Both the position numbers and the translations under genes were made by a program. Below the pieces are notes generated by a model that worked only from the letters and a program-made list of their open reading frames with translations, made no database searches and had not been told where the DNA came from. This document shows, one piece after another, positions 7,771-15,916 of a stretch of 17,935 nucleotides of DNA; position 1 is the stretch's first letter, and every line of letters begins with the position of its first letter. This DNA comes from Burkholderiaceae bacterium (GTDB taxonomy: Bacteria; Pseudomonadota; Gammaproteobacteria; Burkholderiales; Burkholderiaceae_C): positions 1 to 17,935 of the forward strand of contig JALRFN010000114.1 of NCBI GenBank assembly GCA_023268425.1, written 5' to 3'.

Positions 7771-10700
7771 GTGCAAGCACGCAGAACCCCGCCGCGCCAG
7801 CGACCTCGCCGACTCCGGTGCGGCGGCGCTGGCCAAAAATCGGCTTGACTGTCTTCTTGGCCGTTGGTGTGGCTTTCGGCTTGCTGCTGGGCGGGGCTTG
7901 GACTTGGGCGGGCACTGAGGGCTCCTTGGCCACGGTTTTGTCGTGGGCGCAACGCTGGAGTGCGGGCGCCAGTGCGCAAGTGGGCACGGTGCAAGTGCAG
8001 GGTGCGCAAGGCAGCTTGCGCCACGGCGGGCGCGTGGCCGAATTGCGCTGGCAGCGAGACGGCTTGACGGTGCAGGCCCAGGGTTTGGAGTGGACCCTGG
8101 GTGATGAGGTGTGGTGGGGTTGGTGGAAGGGGCGTGGTTTGCAAATTCCAGCGGTGAGCGTGGCCTCGGTGCAGGTCCAAGACCAGCGGGCACCGACACC
8201 GACCCAGCCGTTGCAAGAGCTGAGCTTGCCTTTGGCGCTGGGGCTGAACTTTGCGGTGGGTGAGTTCACGCTCAGTGGCCCAGCGCGTTTGAGTTTGTCC
8301 GACATCGAAGGCCACTACGCTTACGGCCAGGGCGCACCGGCGGGTGCAACGCCCCAGGCTTGGCCCGCCCTGCCGTCGAGCACCCCGAGCGCGCAAGGCC
8401 ATCGTTTGTGGCTCAAGCGGCTGCGCCTGGCCCAAGGCGAGTACAGCCTGTCTGCTCAGTTGGGGGGCTTGGCGCCCATGCCCGTTGTGGTGCGCGTGCA
8501 AGCCCTGGTCGATGCTGCGGTGGCGGGCGCGCAGCCACCCGTACAGATGCAAGTGCAAGGCCAGATCCAAGGCACGCTCAGCGGCGCTGGCGCGGTGCTC
8601 CAGGTGGATGCACAAGCGCACGCGGTGGGTGCTTCGCCATCGGCCAAACCCTTGTTGTCGGCGCGCGCCGAAATCTTGCCCTGGGCAAAGCAGCCCGTGC
8701 GCAGCGCCGATGTGCAGGCCCAAGCCTTGAACGTGGCGGCTTTTTGGCCCTCAGCGCCAGCAACGGCACTGAGCGGTCATGTGCAGGTAAAGCCCGAGGG
8801 CGAGGCATGGTTGGCGGACCTTGATGTGCGCAACGCCCGCGTTGCGCCAGCAGATCAAGGTGGATTGCCATTGCACGCCTTGAGCTTGCAGTTGAGTCAG
8901 CGCGGGGAGACCTGGACCGTGAAACACTTGAAGGCCAGTGTGGGCACAGGCCAAGTGCAAGGGCAGGGCGAAGTGCGTGTGCGCCATGAGCCCCAGGGTT
9001 TGGTTTGGGACGAAGCCCAAGCGCAGCTTGCCATCCAAGGGGTGCAGGTACAACAGCTGTGGAGCAGCCTGGGTGCGGCGGCCGTGAACGGACAGGTGCA
9101 AGTCAAACAATTGCCACAAGCAGCAGGCGCAGGCGGCGTGGTGGTGGAAGCGGACGTGCAAGCACTGGTGCCCGCCCAAGCCCAGCTCGACGCGGCCAAG
9201 CCGCGCTTGCGCCTGCAAGCCCAGTGGCAAGCCCGTGACCCGACCTGGCAACGAGGCGTGCTGACGCTGCGCGAGGCGCGTTTGAATGCCGCGCAAAGCG
9301 AGTGGGACGTCCAAGGGCAATGGGACAGCGAGCGCCAAGACTTTGACGGACATTGGGTCGCGCGCATGCCCGGCGCGCAGCTCCAGGGGCAAGGGGTCTT
9401 GGCCGCCACGCGTGGCCAGGGTGATGCCCAAATCGCCTGGAGTGACGCTGAGCACTGGTGGGCTTGGTTGCGCGGCTTGCAGCGACTTCCCGTGCTCGGG
9501 CCCTTGGTGCGTGAAGCCTTGGCCAGCCAGTCTCAGCTGACGGTGTCGGGCCAGGCCCAAGCGCAGCTGAAGTGGGCGGGGGGCTGGGCGTCGTGGCTTG
9601 GCCCGCGTGGGCCGTCTCGTCCTGCCCGCGCGCCAGTTCAGCCCGTGCCGAGCTTGCAAGCAGAGTTGACGGTGCCGCAGTTGAAGCTGCAAACCCAGGC
9701 CGATGCGAGTCCGCTGACTTGGAAAGACACGCGCTTGCAGGTGGCAGGGCCGATGAACGCCTTGCGGCTGCAGACCCAGGCGCAGTTGGCTGTTGCTGCG
9801 GGGGTGCTGCGCCTGAACAGCCAAGGGGAGTTGCGCAGTGCCAGTTCTCCGCTGGTGGAAGGCGATGCGTCGCTGACGCAGTTGTCGGTGCAGTGGCAAG
9901 ACCGTGGCGACGCCGCCAAGGCCGCGAGCTGGGCGCTCAGCAGCGCGCAGGACTTGCATGTGCAGTGGGCGCAAGTGCAGTCGGCTTGGCGGGTGGACGC
10001 GGGCTCGGGCCGCTTGTTGCTGCGCGAGGGCGGTGCCAGCCGGTCGGCCGCCACCACACCCATTGTCTTGGCCTGGCAGCGCCTGAGGTGGCAGGACCAG
10101 ACCCTGGACACACAGGGGCAGTTGCAGGGTTTGACTTGGGCGTGGCTGCAGCGCTTGGCGGCACGTGGGCAAGCACCAGGCGCTGAGTCTGCTTTGGCCG
10201 GCAGCGGCTTGGACGGTGACCTGGTTTTGGGGGGTGCTTGGCGCGCACGTTTGCCACTGGAGCGTTTGGGTGCGTCGGAGCTTGATGTGGTCTTGCAACG
10301 CGAGCAAGGCGACTTGCGCTGGCGCAACCCGGGCGTGCGCAACAGTGCGCCTCTGGTGGCGGGCATCCGCGAGGCGCGCCTGGCACTGACGGTACAAGGC
10401 GGGCAAGCCCAAGCCCAGTTGCGATGGGACACACAGGCTATGGGGCAAGCCAAAGCGGACGCGCGCGTCCCCTTGAGTACCAGCGCGGGTGCGGCGTTGG
10501 CAGATGGCTTGCCGCCGTCCACGCCCCTGCAAGGGCGGGCGGAGTTGCATCTGCCCGAGCTGGGTGTGTGGTCGCGCTTCAGTCCACCGGGGTGGCGTGT
10601 GCGCGGCCGCTTGGACGGCGAGTTCAGCTTGGCCGGTAGCTTGGCGCAGCCGGATTGGCGAGGTCAAGTGTCAGCCGACGATGTGGCCTTGCAATCGGTG

Positions 10701-11843
10701 GTGGATGGCATCGCCTTCACCCAGGGGCAGTTGCGGGCCACGCTTTCCGGTGAGCGCATCGACGTCCAACGCCTCAGCCTACAAGGCCAAGGCGGCAAAG
10801 AGGCCGGGGGGCAGCTTGAGGCCACTGGTCACGCGCAGTGGTCGGTGTTGCCAGGCAGCGCGCAGCGACAGCCGCAGGTGCATTTGCAGGCCAAAGCGGA
10901 GCATTTGCGTTTGTCCACTCGGGTGGACCGACGCATGGCGGTGTCGGGTCAGTTGAGTGCCGATTTGCAAGGCGAATTGTTGACGGTGCGCGGTCAATTG
11001 CGCGCCGACGCCGCGCAAATCATCTTGCCCGATGAATTGGCGCCGAGCTTGGGGGACGACGTGGTGGTGCGCGGCACGCGCGCGCTGGAGGCAGACAGCG
11101 GTGGCCGCAGGGTCAAGCCCGATGTGGACATCCAGTTTGACTTTGGCCCCCAGTTTGTCGTGCGAGGCCAAGGCATAGACACGCGCTTGGCAGGTCAGGT
11201 GCGGGTGCGCGCGACGCCAGACCTGCCCAGCCCGCGCGCGCTGGGCGAGGTGCGCACAGTGGCGGGAACTTATCGCGCCTATGGCCAAATCATGAACATC
11301 GAGACCGGCATCTTGCGCTTCACCGGTCCCTTGGACGACCCCTCCTTGGATATCTTGGCCCTGCGCAAATTGCCCTCAGACGCCGAGCAGCGTGTGGGCG
11401 TGCGGGTGACAGGCAGCGCGCAAACGCCTGTGGCTGCGCTGTATGCAGAGCCTGATTTGCCCAATGTGGACAAGTTGGCCTGGTTGGTGTTGGGGCGCCC
11501 GGCTTCTGCGGCAGGTGCGCAGGCCTTTGTTTTGCAACAAGCTGCGCAACAACTGTTGGCGCGCAGTGGACAAACTTCGGACAAAAGTTTGGCGCAGACT
11601 TTTCAACTGGACGCCCTGGGCTTGATTGACCACGTTGACGGCAACGACCCCGAGGCCACACAAACCGCGCTGGTGCTGGGCAAGCGCTTGTCGGACAAGC
11701 TCTACTTGAGTTATGAACAAACCCTCAACGGCACCATGAGCACGGTGTCCATGCTCTACAACTTGTCGCGCCGCTTCACTTTGCGCGCGCGCGCAGGCAC
11801 TGAAAACGCCATCGACTTGATCTTCACCTTGCAATACCAGTGA
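7767..11843 (+). CDS. tamB: Translocation and assembly module protein TamB
   Basis: A 1358-residue envelope protein, somewhat longer than E. coli TamB (1259). A single N-terminal membrane anchor (about residues 24-46, IGLTVFLAVGVAFGLLLGGAW) is followed by a long periplasmic region rich in Gln, Ala and Val. This region shows the alternating hydrophobic pattern expected of the TamB/AsmA-like beta-groove. The conserved C-terminal TamB (DUF490) domain ends with TALVLGKRLSDKLYLSYEQ and the final LIFTLQYQ, a beta-strand terminus. It is thought to span the periplasm and contact TamA. The start is a TTG whose last bases form the tamA stop (TTGA, four-base overlap), with a GGGG Shine-Dalgarno about ten bases upstream. 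No in-frame ATG precedes the membrane anchor; a GTG at 7818 is the only other plausible start. The overlap implies translational coupling to tamA. Confidence 0.92.
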   Translation: MSASTQNPAAPATSPTPVRRRWPKIGLTVFLAVGVAFGLLLGGAWTWAGTEGSLATVLSWAQRWSAGASAQVGTVQVQGAQGSLRHGGRVAELRWQRDGLTVQAQGLEWTLGDEVWWGWWKGRGLQIPAVSVASVQVQDQRAPTPTQPLQELSLPLALGLNFAVGEFTLSGPARLSLSDIEGHYAYGQGAPAGATPQAWPALPSSTPSAQGHRLWLKRLRLAQGEYSLSAQLGGLAPMPVVVRVQALVDAAVAGAQPPVQMQVQGQIQGTLSGAGAVLQVDAQAHAVGASPSAKPLLSARAEILPWAKQPVRSADVQAQALNVAAFWPSAPATALSGHVQVKPEGEAWLADLDVRNARVAPADQGGLPLHALSLQLSQRGETWTVKHLKASVGTGQVQGQGEVRVRHEPQGLVWDEAQAQLAIQGVQVQQLWSSLGAAAVNGQVQVKQLPQAAGAGGVVVEADVQALVPAQAQLDAAKPRLRLQAQWQARDPTWQRGVLTLREARLNAAQSEWDVQGQWDSERQDFDGHWVARMPGAQLQGQGVLAATRGQGDAQIAWSDAEHWWAWLRGLQRLPVLGPLVREALASQSQLTVSGQAQAQLKWAGGWASWLGPRGPSRPARAPVQPVPSLQAELTVPQLKLQTQADASPLTWKDTRLQVAGPMNALRLQTQAQLAVAAGVLRLNSQGELRSASSPLVEGDASLTQLSVQWQDRGDAAKAASWALSSAQDLHVQWAQVQSAWRVDAGSGRLLLREGGASRSAATTPIVLAWQRLRWQDQTLDTQGQLQGLTWAWLQRLAARGQAPGAESALAGSGLDGDLVLGGAWRARLPLERLGASELDVVLQREQGDLRWRNPGVRNSAPLVAGIREARLALTVQGGQAQAQLRWDTQAMGQAKADARVPLSTSAGAALADGLPPSTPLQGRAELHLPELGVWSRFSPPGWRVRGRLDGEFSLAGSLAQPDWRGQVSADDVALQSVVDGIAFTQGQLRATLSGERIDVQRLSLQGQGGKEAGGQLEATGHAQWSVLPGSAQRQPQVHLQAKAEHLRLSTRVDRRMAVSGQLSADLQGELLTVRGQLRADAAQIILPDELAPSLGDDVVVRGTRALEADSGGRRVKPDVDIQFDFGPQFVVRGQGIDTRLAGQVRVRATPDLPSPRALGEVRTVAGTYRAYGQIMNIETGILRFTGPLDDPSLDILALRKLPSDAEQRVGVRVTGSAQTPVAALYAEPDLPNVDKLAWLVLGRPASAAGAQAFVLQQAAQQLLARSGQTSDKSLAQTFQLDALGLIDHVDGNDPEATQTALVLGKRLSDKLYLSYEQTLNGTMSTVSMLYNLSRRFTLRARAGTENAIDLIFTLQYQ

Positions 11844-11907
11844 AGCCTTGGCGGGCCGCCGCCATGCGCTAAGCTGCGCGGCAATGCGAAGGCTGGAGTG
11901 ATGGGCG

Positions 11908-12558
11908 ATGACGTTTGAAGCGGTGCTGTTTGATTGCGACGGGGTCTTGGTGGACAGCGAGTCCATCACCTGTGGCGCTTTGCGCGACATGTTGGCGGCT
12001 TCGGGCTGGGAGATGACACTGCAGGCCTGCATGGCGCAGTTCGTGGGCAAAACCGTGCGCAGTGAAAGCGCGTTGATCGAGGCGAACACCGGACAACCGT
12101 TGACCGATGCCTGGATGGCCGCGTTTTATGCCGAGCGCGATCGGCGCCTGCGCGAACGGGTGCAAGCGGTGGCCAGTGCCCACGCCTTGGTGGCCGCCGC
12201 TGCGGCGCACACGCAAGGCCGCATCGCCGTGTGCTCGGGCGCCGACAAACCCAAGATCTTGATGATGCTGGCGCATGTTGATTTGCTCGAGCCCTTTGGT
12301 GAGCACGTCTACAGCGGCCACGACCTGCCGCGCAGCAAGCCCTTTCCCGATGTGTATCTGGCCGGGGCAGCTGCGCTGGGGGTAGACCCCAAGCGTTGCC
12401 TGGTCATTGAAGACACCCCCACAGGCGTGCAGGCCGGTTTGGCCGCCGGCGCGACCGTGTGGGCTTTCACCGGCTTGCACCAACAAGACCTGAGTGCAAT
12501 GGGCGTTCAGCGCAGCTTTGGCGACTTGGCCGACATGGCTGCAGCCCTCTCCGAGTGA
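11908..12558 (+). CDS. HAD-superfamily phosphatase (beta-PGM/Gph-like)
   Basis: A 216-residue HAD-IA hydrolase, probably cytoplasmic and Mg2+-dependent. The four motifs are intact. Motif I is FDCDGVLVDSE (8-18), with nucleophile Asp9 and acid/base Asp11. Motif II is Ser110 in VCSGADKP, motif III is Lys144 in RSKPFPDVY, and motif IV is IEDTPTGVQAG, with Glu168 and Asp169. The cap is helical, as in phosphoglycolate phosphatase, beta-phosphoglucomutase and 6-phosphogluconate phosphatase. The substrate cannot be read from sequence. GGAG (11895-11898) lies nine bases before the ATG at 11908. A five-codon ORF (start 11884) ends six bases before this ATG. The gene converges on ectD with only six bases between the two stop codons. 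I see no link to ectoine synthesis beyond position. Confidence 0.9.
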   Translation: MTFEAVLFDCDGVLVDSESITCGALRDMLAASGWEMTLQACMAQFVGKTVRSESALIEANTGQPLTDAWMAAFYAERDRRLRERVQAVASAHALVAAAAAHTQGRIAVCSGADKPKILMMLAHVDLLEPFGEHVYSGHDLPRSKPFPDVYLAGAAALGVDPKRCLVIEDTPTGVQAGLAAGATVWAFTGLHQQDLSAMGVQRSFGDLADMAAALSE

Positions 12559-12564
12559 TGCACA

Positions 12565-13497
12565 TCAAGCGGCGATCGGCGCCGGGTCCGTTGGAGCTTG
12601 AATCGGGGTGATGTGCGCCCGGCTGGCCACAAATTCTGGACGCGTGGCGCTTGGGCCGTAGGGGTCTTGTACCGCGTTGCACATGGCGTTGTAGACGAAA
12701 AATGCATTGCTGCGAGCCCAGGGAGTGATGTTGCCGTTGGAGCCGTGCAGGGTATTGCAATCAAACACGATCACCGCGCCTGGAGCAGCCTCGACGGTGA
12801 CCAAGCCGAGTGTCTCGACCATCTGCGCAATCGCCTCGGCCGAGGGCACGCCAAATGTTTGGCGTTGCAGCGATTGTTTGAAGTGGTCTTGTGGCGTTTC
12901 CCCTAGGCAGGTGATGTACTGGCGGTGTGAGCCCGGGATCAGCATCAGCGGACCGTTTTGAGCGTGGTTCGCCGTCAAAGTCACCGACATGCTGACGGCC
13001 CGCATGCGGGGCATGCCGTCTTCGGTGTGCCAGGTTTCGAAGTCGGAGTGCCAATCAAACGCTTGGCCATGAAACGCGGGTTTGTAGTTCAAGCGCGATT
13101 GGTGGATGTAGACCTGGTCGCCCAGCAGCGCCTGCGCCCTGGCGCGCAGGCGGTCATCTTGTGCAACGCGCTGCCACAGTGCTTGACTGGCGTGGATTTG
13201 AAACAGCGAGCGCAGGGCTTGTCCGCCCGGTTCGGTGATCGCGGCCTCAGCTGCGCAACATGCTGCATCGGTGCGCATGCGCAAGGCGTCGGTTTGCATG
13301 GCCTGGATTTCCGAGGCGTCAAAGACGTCGTTCCAAACCACAAAGCCATCGCGTTCAAAGGCCTCAATGTCCGTCAAACGCCAGCCAGCGGCCAGCAAGT
13401 CTTCGCGTGCGCCGTGCACGACGGGGTCCTGTCGCGGCAGCCATTGCGTTTGCTGGCCATAGCGAGAGGGGTAAAGGTCGTCTCGAGCAGTCAACAT
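12565..13497 (-). CDS. ectD: Ectoine hydroxylase EctD
   Basis: A Fe(II)/2-oxoglutarate-dependent dioxygenase of 310 residues that converts ectoine to 5-hydroxyectoine. The EctD signature is unmistakable: VYIHQSRLNYKP followed by DWHSDFETWHTEDGMPRM. The facial triad is His150, Asp152 and His251 (the last in NTLHGSN), matching the spacing of characterised EctD proteins. SHRQY and RSNAFFVYN supply the co-substrate-binding region. A TTG at 13506 overlaps the ectC stop and would add three residues. The ATG at 13497 is preferred because GAGG in the last ectC codons sits about ten bases upstream of it, but almost on top of the TTG. It is the last gene of the ectABCD operon and is likely coupled to ectC. 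Hydroxyectoine usually accompanies stationary-phase, heat or desiccation stress as well as salt stress. Confidence 0.96.
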   Translation of the reverse strand: MLTARDDLYPSRYGQQTQWLPRQDPVVHGAREDLLAAGWRLTDIEAFERDGFVVWNDVFDASEIQAMQTDALRMRTDAACCAAEAAITEPGGQALRSLFQIHASQALWQRVAQDDRLRARAQALLGDQVYIHQSRLNYKPAFHGQAFDWHSDFETWHTEDGMPRMRAVSMSVTLTANHAQNGPLMLIPGSHRQYITCLGETPQDHFKQSLQRQTFGVPSAEAIAQMVETLGLVTVEAAPGAVIVFDCNTLHGSNGNITPWARSNAFFVYNAMCNAVQDPYGPSATRPEFVASRAHITPIQAPTDPAPIAA

Positions 13498-13502
13498 CGG
13501 CT

Positions 13503-13901
13503 TCAATCCTCGATGGCGTCGGCGCTGAGTGCGTAGGCGCCTTCGGCGTTGTGTACCTCATTGCCGTGCAGTGGCGGGTTGAATACACAGGCCATTTGCA
13601 TTTCCTCGGTCGCGCGCAGGACGTGCGCGTCGTGTTGGTCGAGTACGTACAAGGTGCCAGGTTCGATGGCGTGCACCTCGCCATTGGCTTGGTTGGTGAT
13701 GCTGCCGCGACCACTGATGCAATACACCGACTCGGAGTGGTTTTGGTAATGCATGTGCAATTCGGCATCGCGGTAAATGGTGGTGATGTGGAAGGAGAAG
13801 CCCACGCCATCCTTGGCCAGCAGCATGCGCACGCTGTTCCAGCCCTTGCTGTTGATTTGGCGTTTGGTGTCTCTGGTGGCTTGTAGGGTGCGAACAATCA
13901 T
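13503..13901 (-). CDS. ectC: L-ectoine synthase EctC
   Basis: A 132-residue cupin enzyme that cyclises N-gamma-acetyl-L-2,4-diaminobutyrate to ectoine with loss of water. It is full length for the family and aligns from the first residue (MIVRTLQ). The metal ligands known for EctC are all present at the expected numbers: Glu57 in HSESVY, Tyr85 in PGTLYVLD and His93 in DAHVL. Typical EctC segments GWNSVRMLL (20-28) and MACVFNPPLHG (103-113) are also present. The ATG lies 11 bases after the ectB stop, with AAGGA as ribosome-binding site. That junction is almost identical to the one between ectA and ectB. The end overlaps the extended reading frame of ectD. Confidence 0.97.
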   Translation of the reverse strand: MIVRTLQATRDTKRQINSKGWNSVRMLLAKDGVGFSFHITTIYRDAELHMHYQNHSESVYCISGRGSITNQANGEVHAIEPGTLYVLDQHDAHVLRATEEMQMACVFNPPLHGNEVHNAEGAYALSADAIED

Positions 13902-13912
13902 GGCGAGTCCTT

Positions 13913-15223
13913 TCAGTCTTGGTTGGTGGTGGCGATGTCAAAGTGCACTTCGCGTTGAGGCCAGCTTGAGATGCCTTGGGTGACGCGTTTCATGGCTGCC
14001 TCGACGCGGTTCAAACCGTCTTCCAGCTCGGCGTCGCTGATGGTCAAGGGACACAAAAACTTCAACACCTGGTCATCGGCGCCACTGGTCTCAATCACCA
14101 CGCCCTCCTCAAAGGCTGCACGTGCAATTGCCGAAGCCATGGCGCCGGTGATGCAGTCAATGCCTTGGAACATGCCGCGCCCCTTGGTGTCAAATTGACC
14201 GCGCCCCCAGCGGGTGGCCATTTGGTCTAGGCGCTGCGACAGGCGGCGGCCTTTGCGCTCGACGTCTTGGGCGAATTGCGTGTTTTGCCAAAACGTGTCG
14301 ATGGCAGCTTTGGCCGTCACAAAAGCCAGGTTGTGACCCCGGAAAGTGCCGTTGTGCTCGCCGGGTTGCCATTGGTCGAGTTCGGGCTTGAACAAGACCA
14401 CGGCCAAGGGCAAGCCGTAGCCGGAGAGTGACTTGGACAGTGTGACGATGTCCGGTTGAATCCCGGCCTCTTCAAAACTGAAGAAGCGCCCCGTGCGCCC
14501 GCAACCGGCTTGGATGTCATCGACGATGAGCAACACACCATGCTTTTGGCAAACATCGGCCAAATTGCGCAGCCACTCGGTGGAGCAGGCGTTGATGCCG
14601 CCTTCGCCTTGCACGGTCTCGACGATCACCGCAGCGGGTCTGTCCACGCCGCTGCTGCCGTCGGCAATGGCTTTGTCCAAGAACACGGTGGTGTCGATCT
14701 CAGCCCCCAAATAGCCGTCATAGGGCATGCGCACCACGCCGCCCATGGTCACGCCAGCGGCGCCCCGGTGGTGCTGGTTGCCGGTGGCGGCCAAGGCGCC
14801 CATGCTGACGCCGTGAAAGCCGTTGGTGAAGGCCACGATGGTTTCACGACCCGTGACCTTGCGCGCCAGTTTCATCGCGGCCTCTACGGCGTTGGTGCCG
14901 GTGGGGCCAGTGAACTGGACTTTGTAGTCCAAGCCGCGCGGCGCCAAGATGTATTGGCGCAGCGATTGCAAGAAGCCCGCTTTGGCTTGGGTGTGCATGT
15001 CCAAGCCGTGCACGATGCCATCGGCTTGCACATAGTCCAGCAATGCGGTTTTCAGCGTGGGGTGGTTGTGGCCGTAATTCAGCGTGCCCGCGCCGGCCAA
15101 AAAGTCCAGATATTCGCTGCCATCTTGGTCGCTCAGGTGGCTGCCTTTGGCCGCGTTGAAGACGCAGGGAAACGCGCGCGAGTAGCTGCGCACATTGGAT
15201 TCAAGTTCACGAAAAATCTGCAT
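13913..15223 (-). CDS. ectB: Diaminobutyrate-2-oxoglutarate aminotransferase EctB
   Basis: A 436-residue class-III PLP-dependent aminotransferase. It makes L-2,4-diaminobutyrate from L-aspartate beta-semialdehyde with glutamate as amino donor, the first step of ectoine synthesis. The start MQIFRELESNVRSY and the early segment DFLAGAGTLNYGHNHP (40-55) are typical of EctB. The PLP lysine is Lys264 in TLSKSLSGYG, and the aspartate contacting the pyridine nitrogen is probably Asp235 in LIVDDIQAGCGRTG. The phosphate-binding GPTGTNAVE lies at 106-114. The ATG follows the ectA stop by 11 bases with AAGGA as Shine-Dalgarno. The precursor must come from a general aspartokinase and aspartate-semialdehyde dehydrogenase, because no dedicated Ask gene is attached to this operon within the window. 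Confidence 0.97.
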   Translation of the reverse strand: MQIFRELESNVRSYSRAFPCVFNAAKGSHLSDQDGSEYLDFLAGAGTLNYGHNHPTLKTALLDYVQADGIVHGLDMHTQAKAGFLQSLRQYILAPRGLDYKVQFTGPTGTNAVEAAMKLARKVTGRETIVAFTNGFHGVSMGALAATGNQHHRGAAGVTMGGVVRMPYDGYLGAEIDTTVFLDKAIADGSSGVDRPAAVIVETVQGEGGINACSTEWLRNLADVCQKHGVLLIVDDIQAGCGRTGRFFSFEEAGIQPDIVTLSKSLSGYGLPLAVVLFKPELDQWQPGEHNGTFRGHNLAFVTAKAAIDTFWQNTQFAQDVERKGRRLSQRLDQMATRWGRGQFDTKGRGMFQGIDCITGAMASAIARAAFEEGVVIETSGADDQVLKFLCPLTISDAELEDGLNRVEAAMKRVTQGISSWPQREVHFDIATTNQD

Positions 15224-15234
15224 GGAAAGTCCTT

Positions 15235-15783
15235 TCAGAGGTCAGATGGGGTGTGTGGGTGGGCTTTGCTCAGAGGCCCGATGGCCAACAGCATTTCGCT
15301 GTCGTGTTGGCCGGCCAGGTGCTGGTCACGGTCGAACATGACGGCAACCTGGCATGCCGCTGATCGGCGGCGCGCCCAAGCCTTGAACAAGGCCCAGGAG
15401 GCTGAGTTGCTGGGCGTGATGGTGGTGTGCACGTGGCAGATGTCGCTCAACGCGGGGCGGGCCAACAGGGCGTCCAACATTCGGGTGGCCAAACCACAGC
15501 CACGGGCCAAGGGGTGTACGGCCACCTGCCAAACGAACAAGGTGTCCGGCGCTGCAGGCAAGCGATAACCGGTGACGCTGCCCATCAAGCGCGCCTCGGA
15601 CCATGCGCCTACGGACGTGGCGCCGAAGTGCGTGGCTTGCAGCAGGTTGCAGTACAAGGAATTGCTGTCCAACGGGGGGCAGTCGGCCACCAACTGGTGC
15701 AACGCCGGGCCGTCGATGGTTTGTAGTGCGTGAAAAGAAAAATCGGAAGAGATGGGGAGGTTCAGGGGGCGGGAATCAGTCAA
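15235..15783 (-). CDS. ectA: L-2,4-diaminobutyrate N-gamma-acetyltransferase EctA
   Basis: A 182-residue GNAT enzyme that transfers acetyl from acetyl-CoA to the gamma-amino group of L-2,4-diaminobutyrate, the second step of ectoine synthesis. The acetyl-CoA-binding motif is FVWQVAVHPLARGCGLATRM (83-102), and the EctA-type LDSNSLYCNLL (38-48) and TITPSNSASW (121-130) are present. The start is unusual. The frame is closed by a TGA two codons upstream, and the only early start codon in frame is TTG at 15783, with no convincing Shine-Dalgarno. An ATG at 15790 is one base out of frame and would give MSLTDSRPLN if a run of four T were three. This may be a real weak start or a one-base sequence problem. 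First gene of ectABCD. Confidence 0.93.
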   Translation of the reverse strand: MTDSRPLNLPISSDFSFHALQTIDGPALHQLVADCPPLDSNSLYCNLLQATHFGATSVGAWSEARLMGSVTGYRLPAAPDTLFVWQVAVHPLARGCGLATRMLDALLARPALSDICHVHTTITPSNSASWALFKAWARRRSAACQVAVMFDRDQHLAGQHDSEMLLAIGPLSKAHPHTPSDL

Positions 15784-15888
15784 AACTCATCAGCGTCTCA
15801 ATTGCTCCCGCGCGGGTGTCGGGTGCGTCGTCCAGGGCGGACGGGTTGAGGCGGGTCACTCGCTTGGCGAGGAAGAAACACAAAGCGG

Positions 15889-15916
15889 ATTATAAATAAC
15901 CAAAATTCATTTTGAA
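15889..15916 (-). promoter_or_regulatory. Putative proximal ectA promoter
   Basis: On the - strand, TTCAAA (15911-15916, four of six to the -35 consensus) and a perfect TATAAT (15889-15894) are separated by 16 bases. Transcription would start near 15882, giving a leader of about 100 bases before ectA. It lies within the AT-rich island, and a perfect-arm palindrome covers its -35 and part of the spacer. This is a sigma-70-type assignment by eye only. Confidence 0.5.

Noticed and set aside
7126..8199. 357-codon open frame on the - strand across the tamA/tamB junction
   Set aside because: Antisense to both tam genes, with Pro/Ser/Arg-rich sequence typical of shadow frames.
8751..10667. 638-codon open frame on the - strand opposite tamB
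   Set aside because: It is antisense to a well-supported gene, is rich in Arg, Gln, Pro and His as expected for the complement of GC-rich coding DNA, and shows no domain. A shadow frame.
14456..15568. 370-codon open frame on the + strand opposite ectB and ectA
   Set aside because: Antisense to intact EctB and EctA, with low-complexity Ala/Gly/Val composition and no family resemblance.
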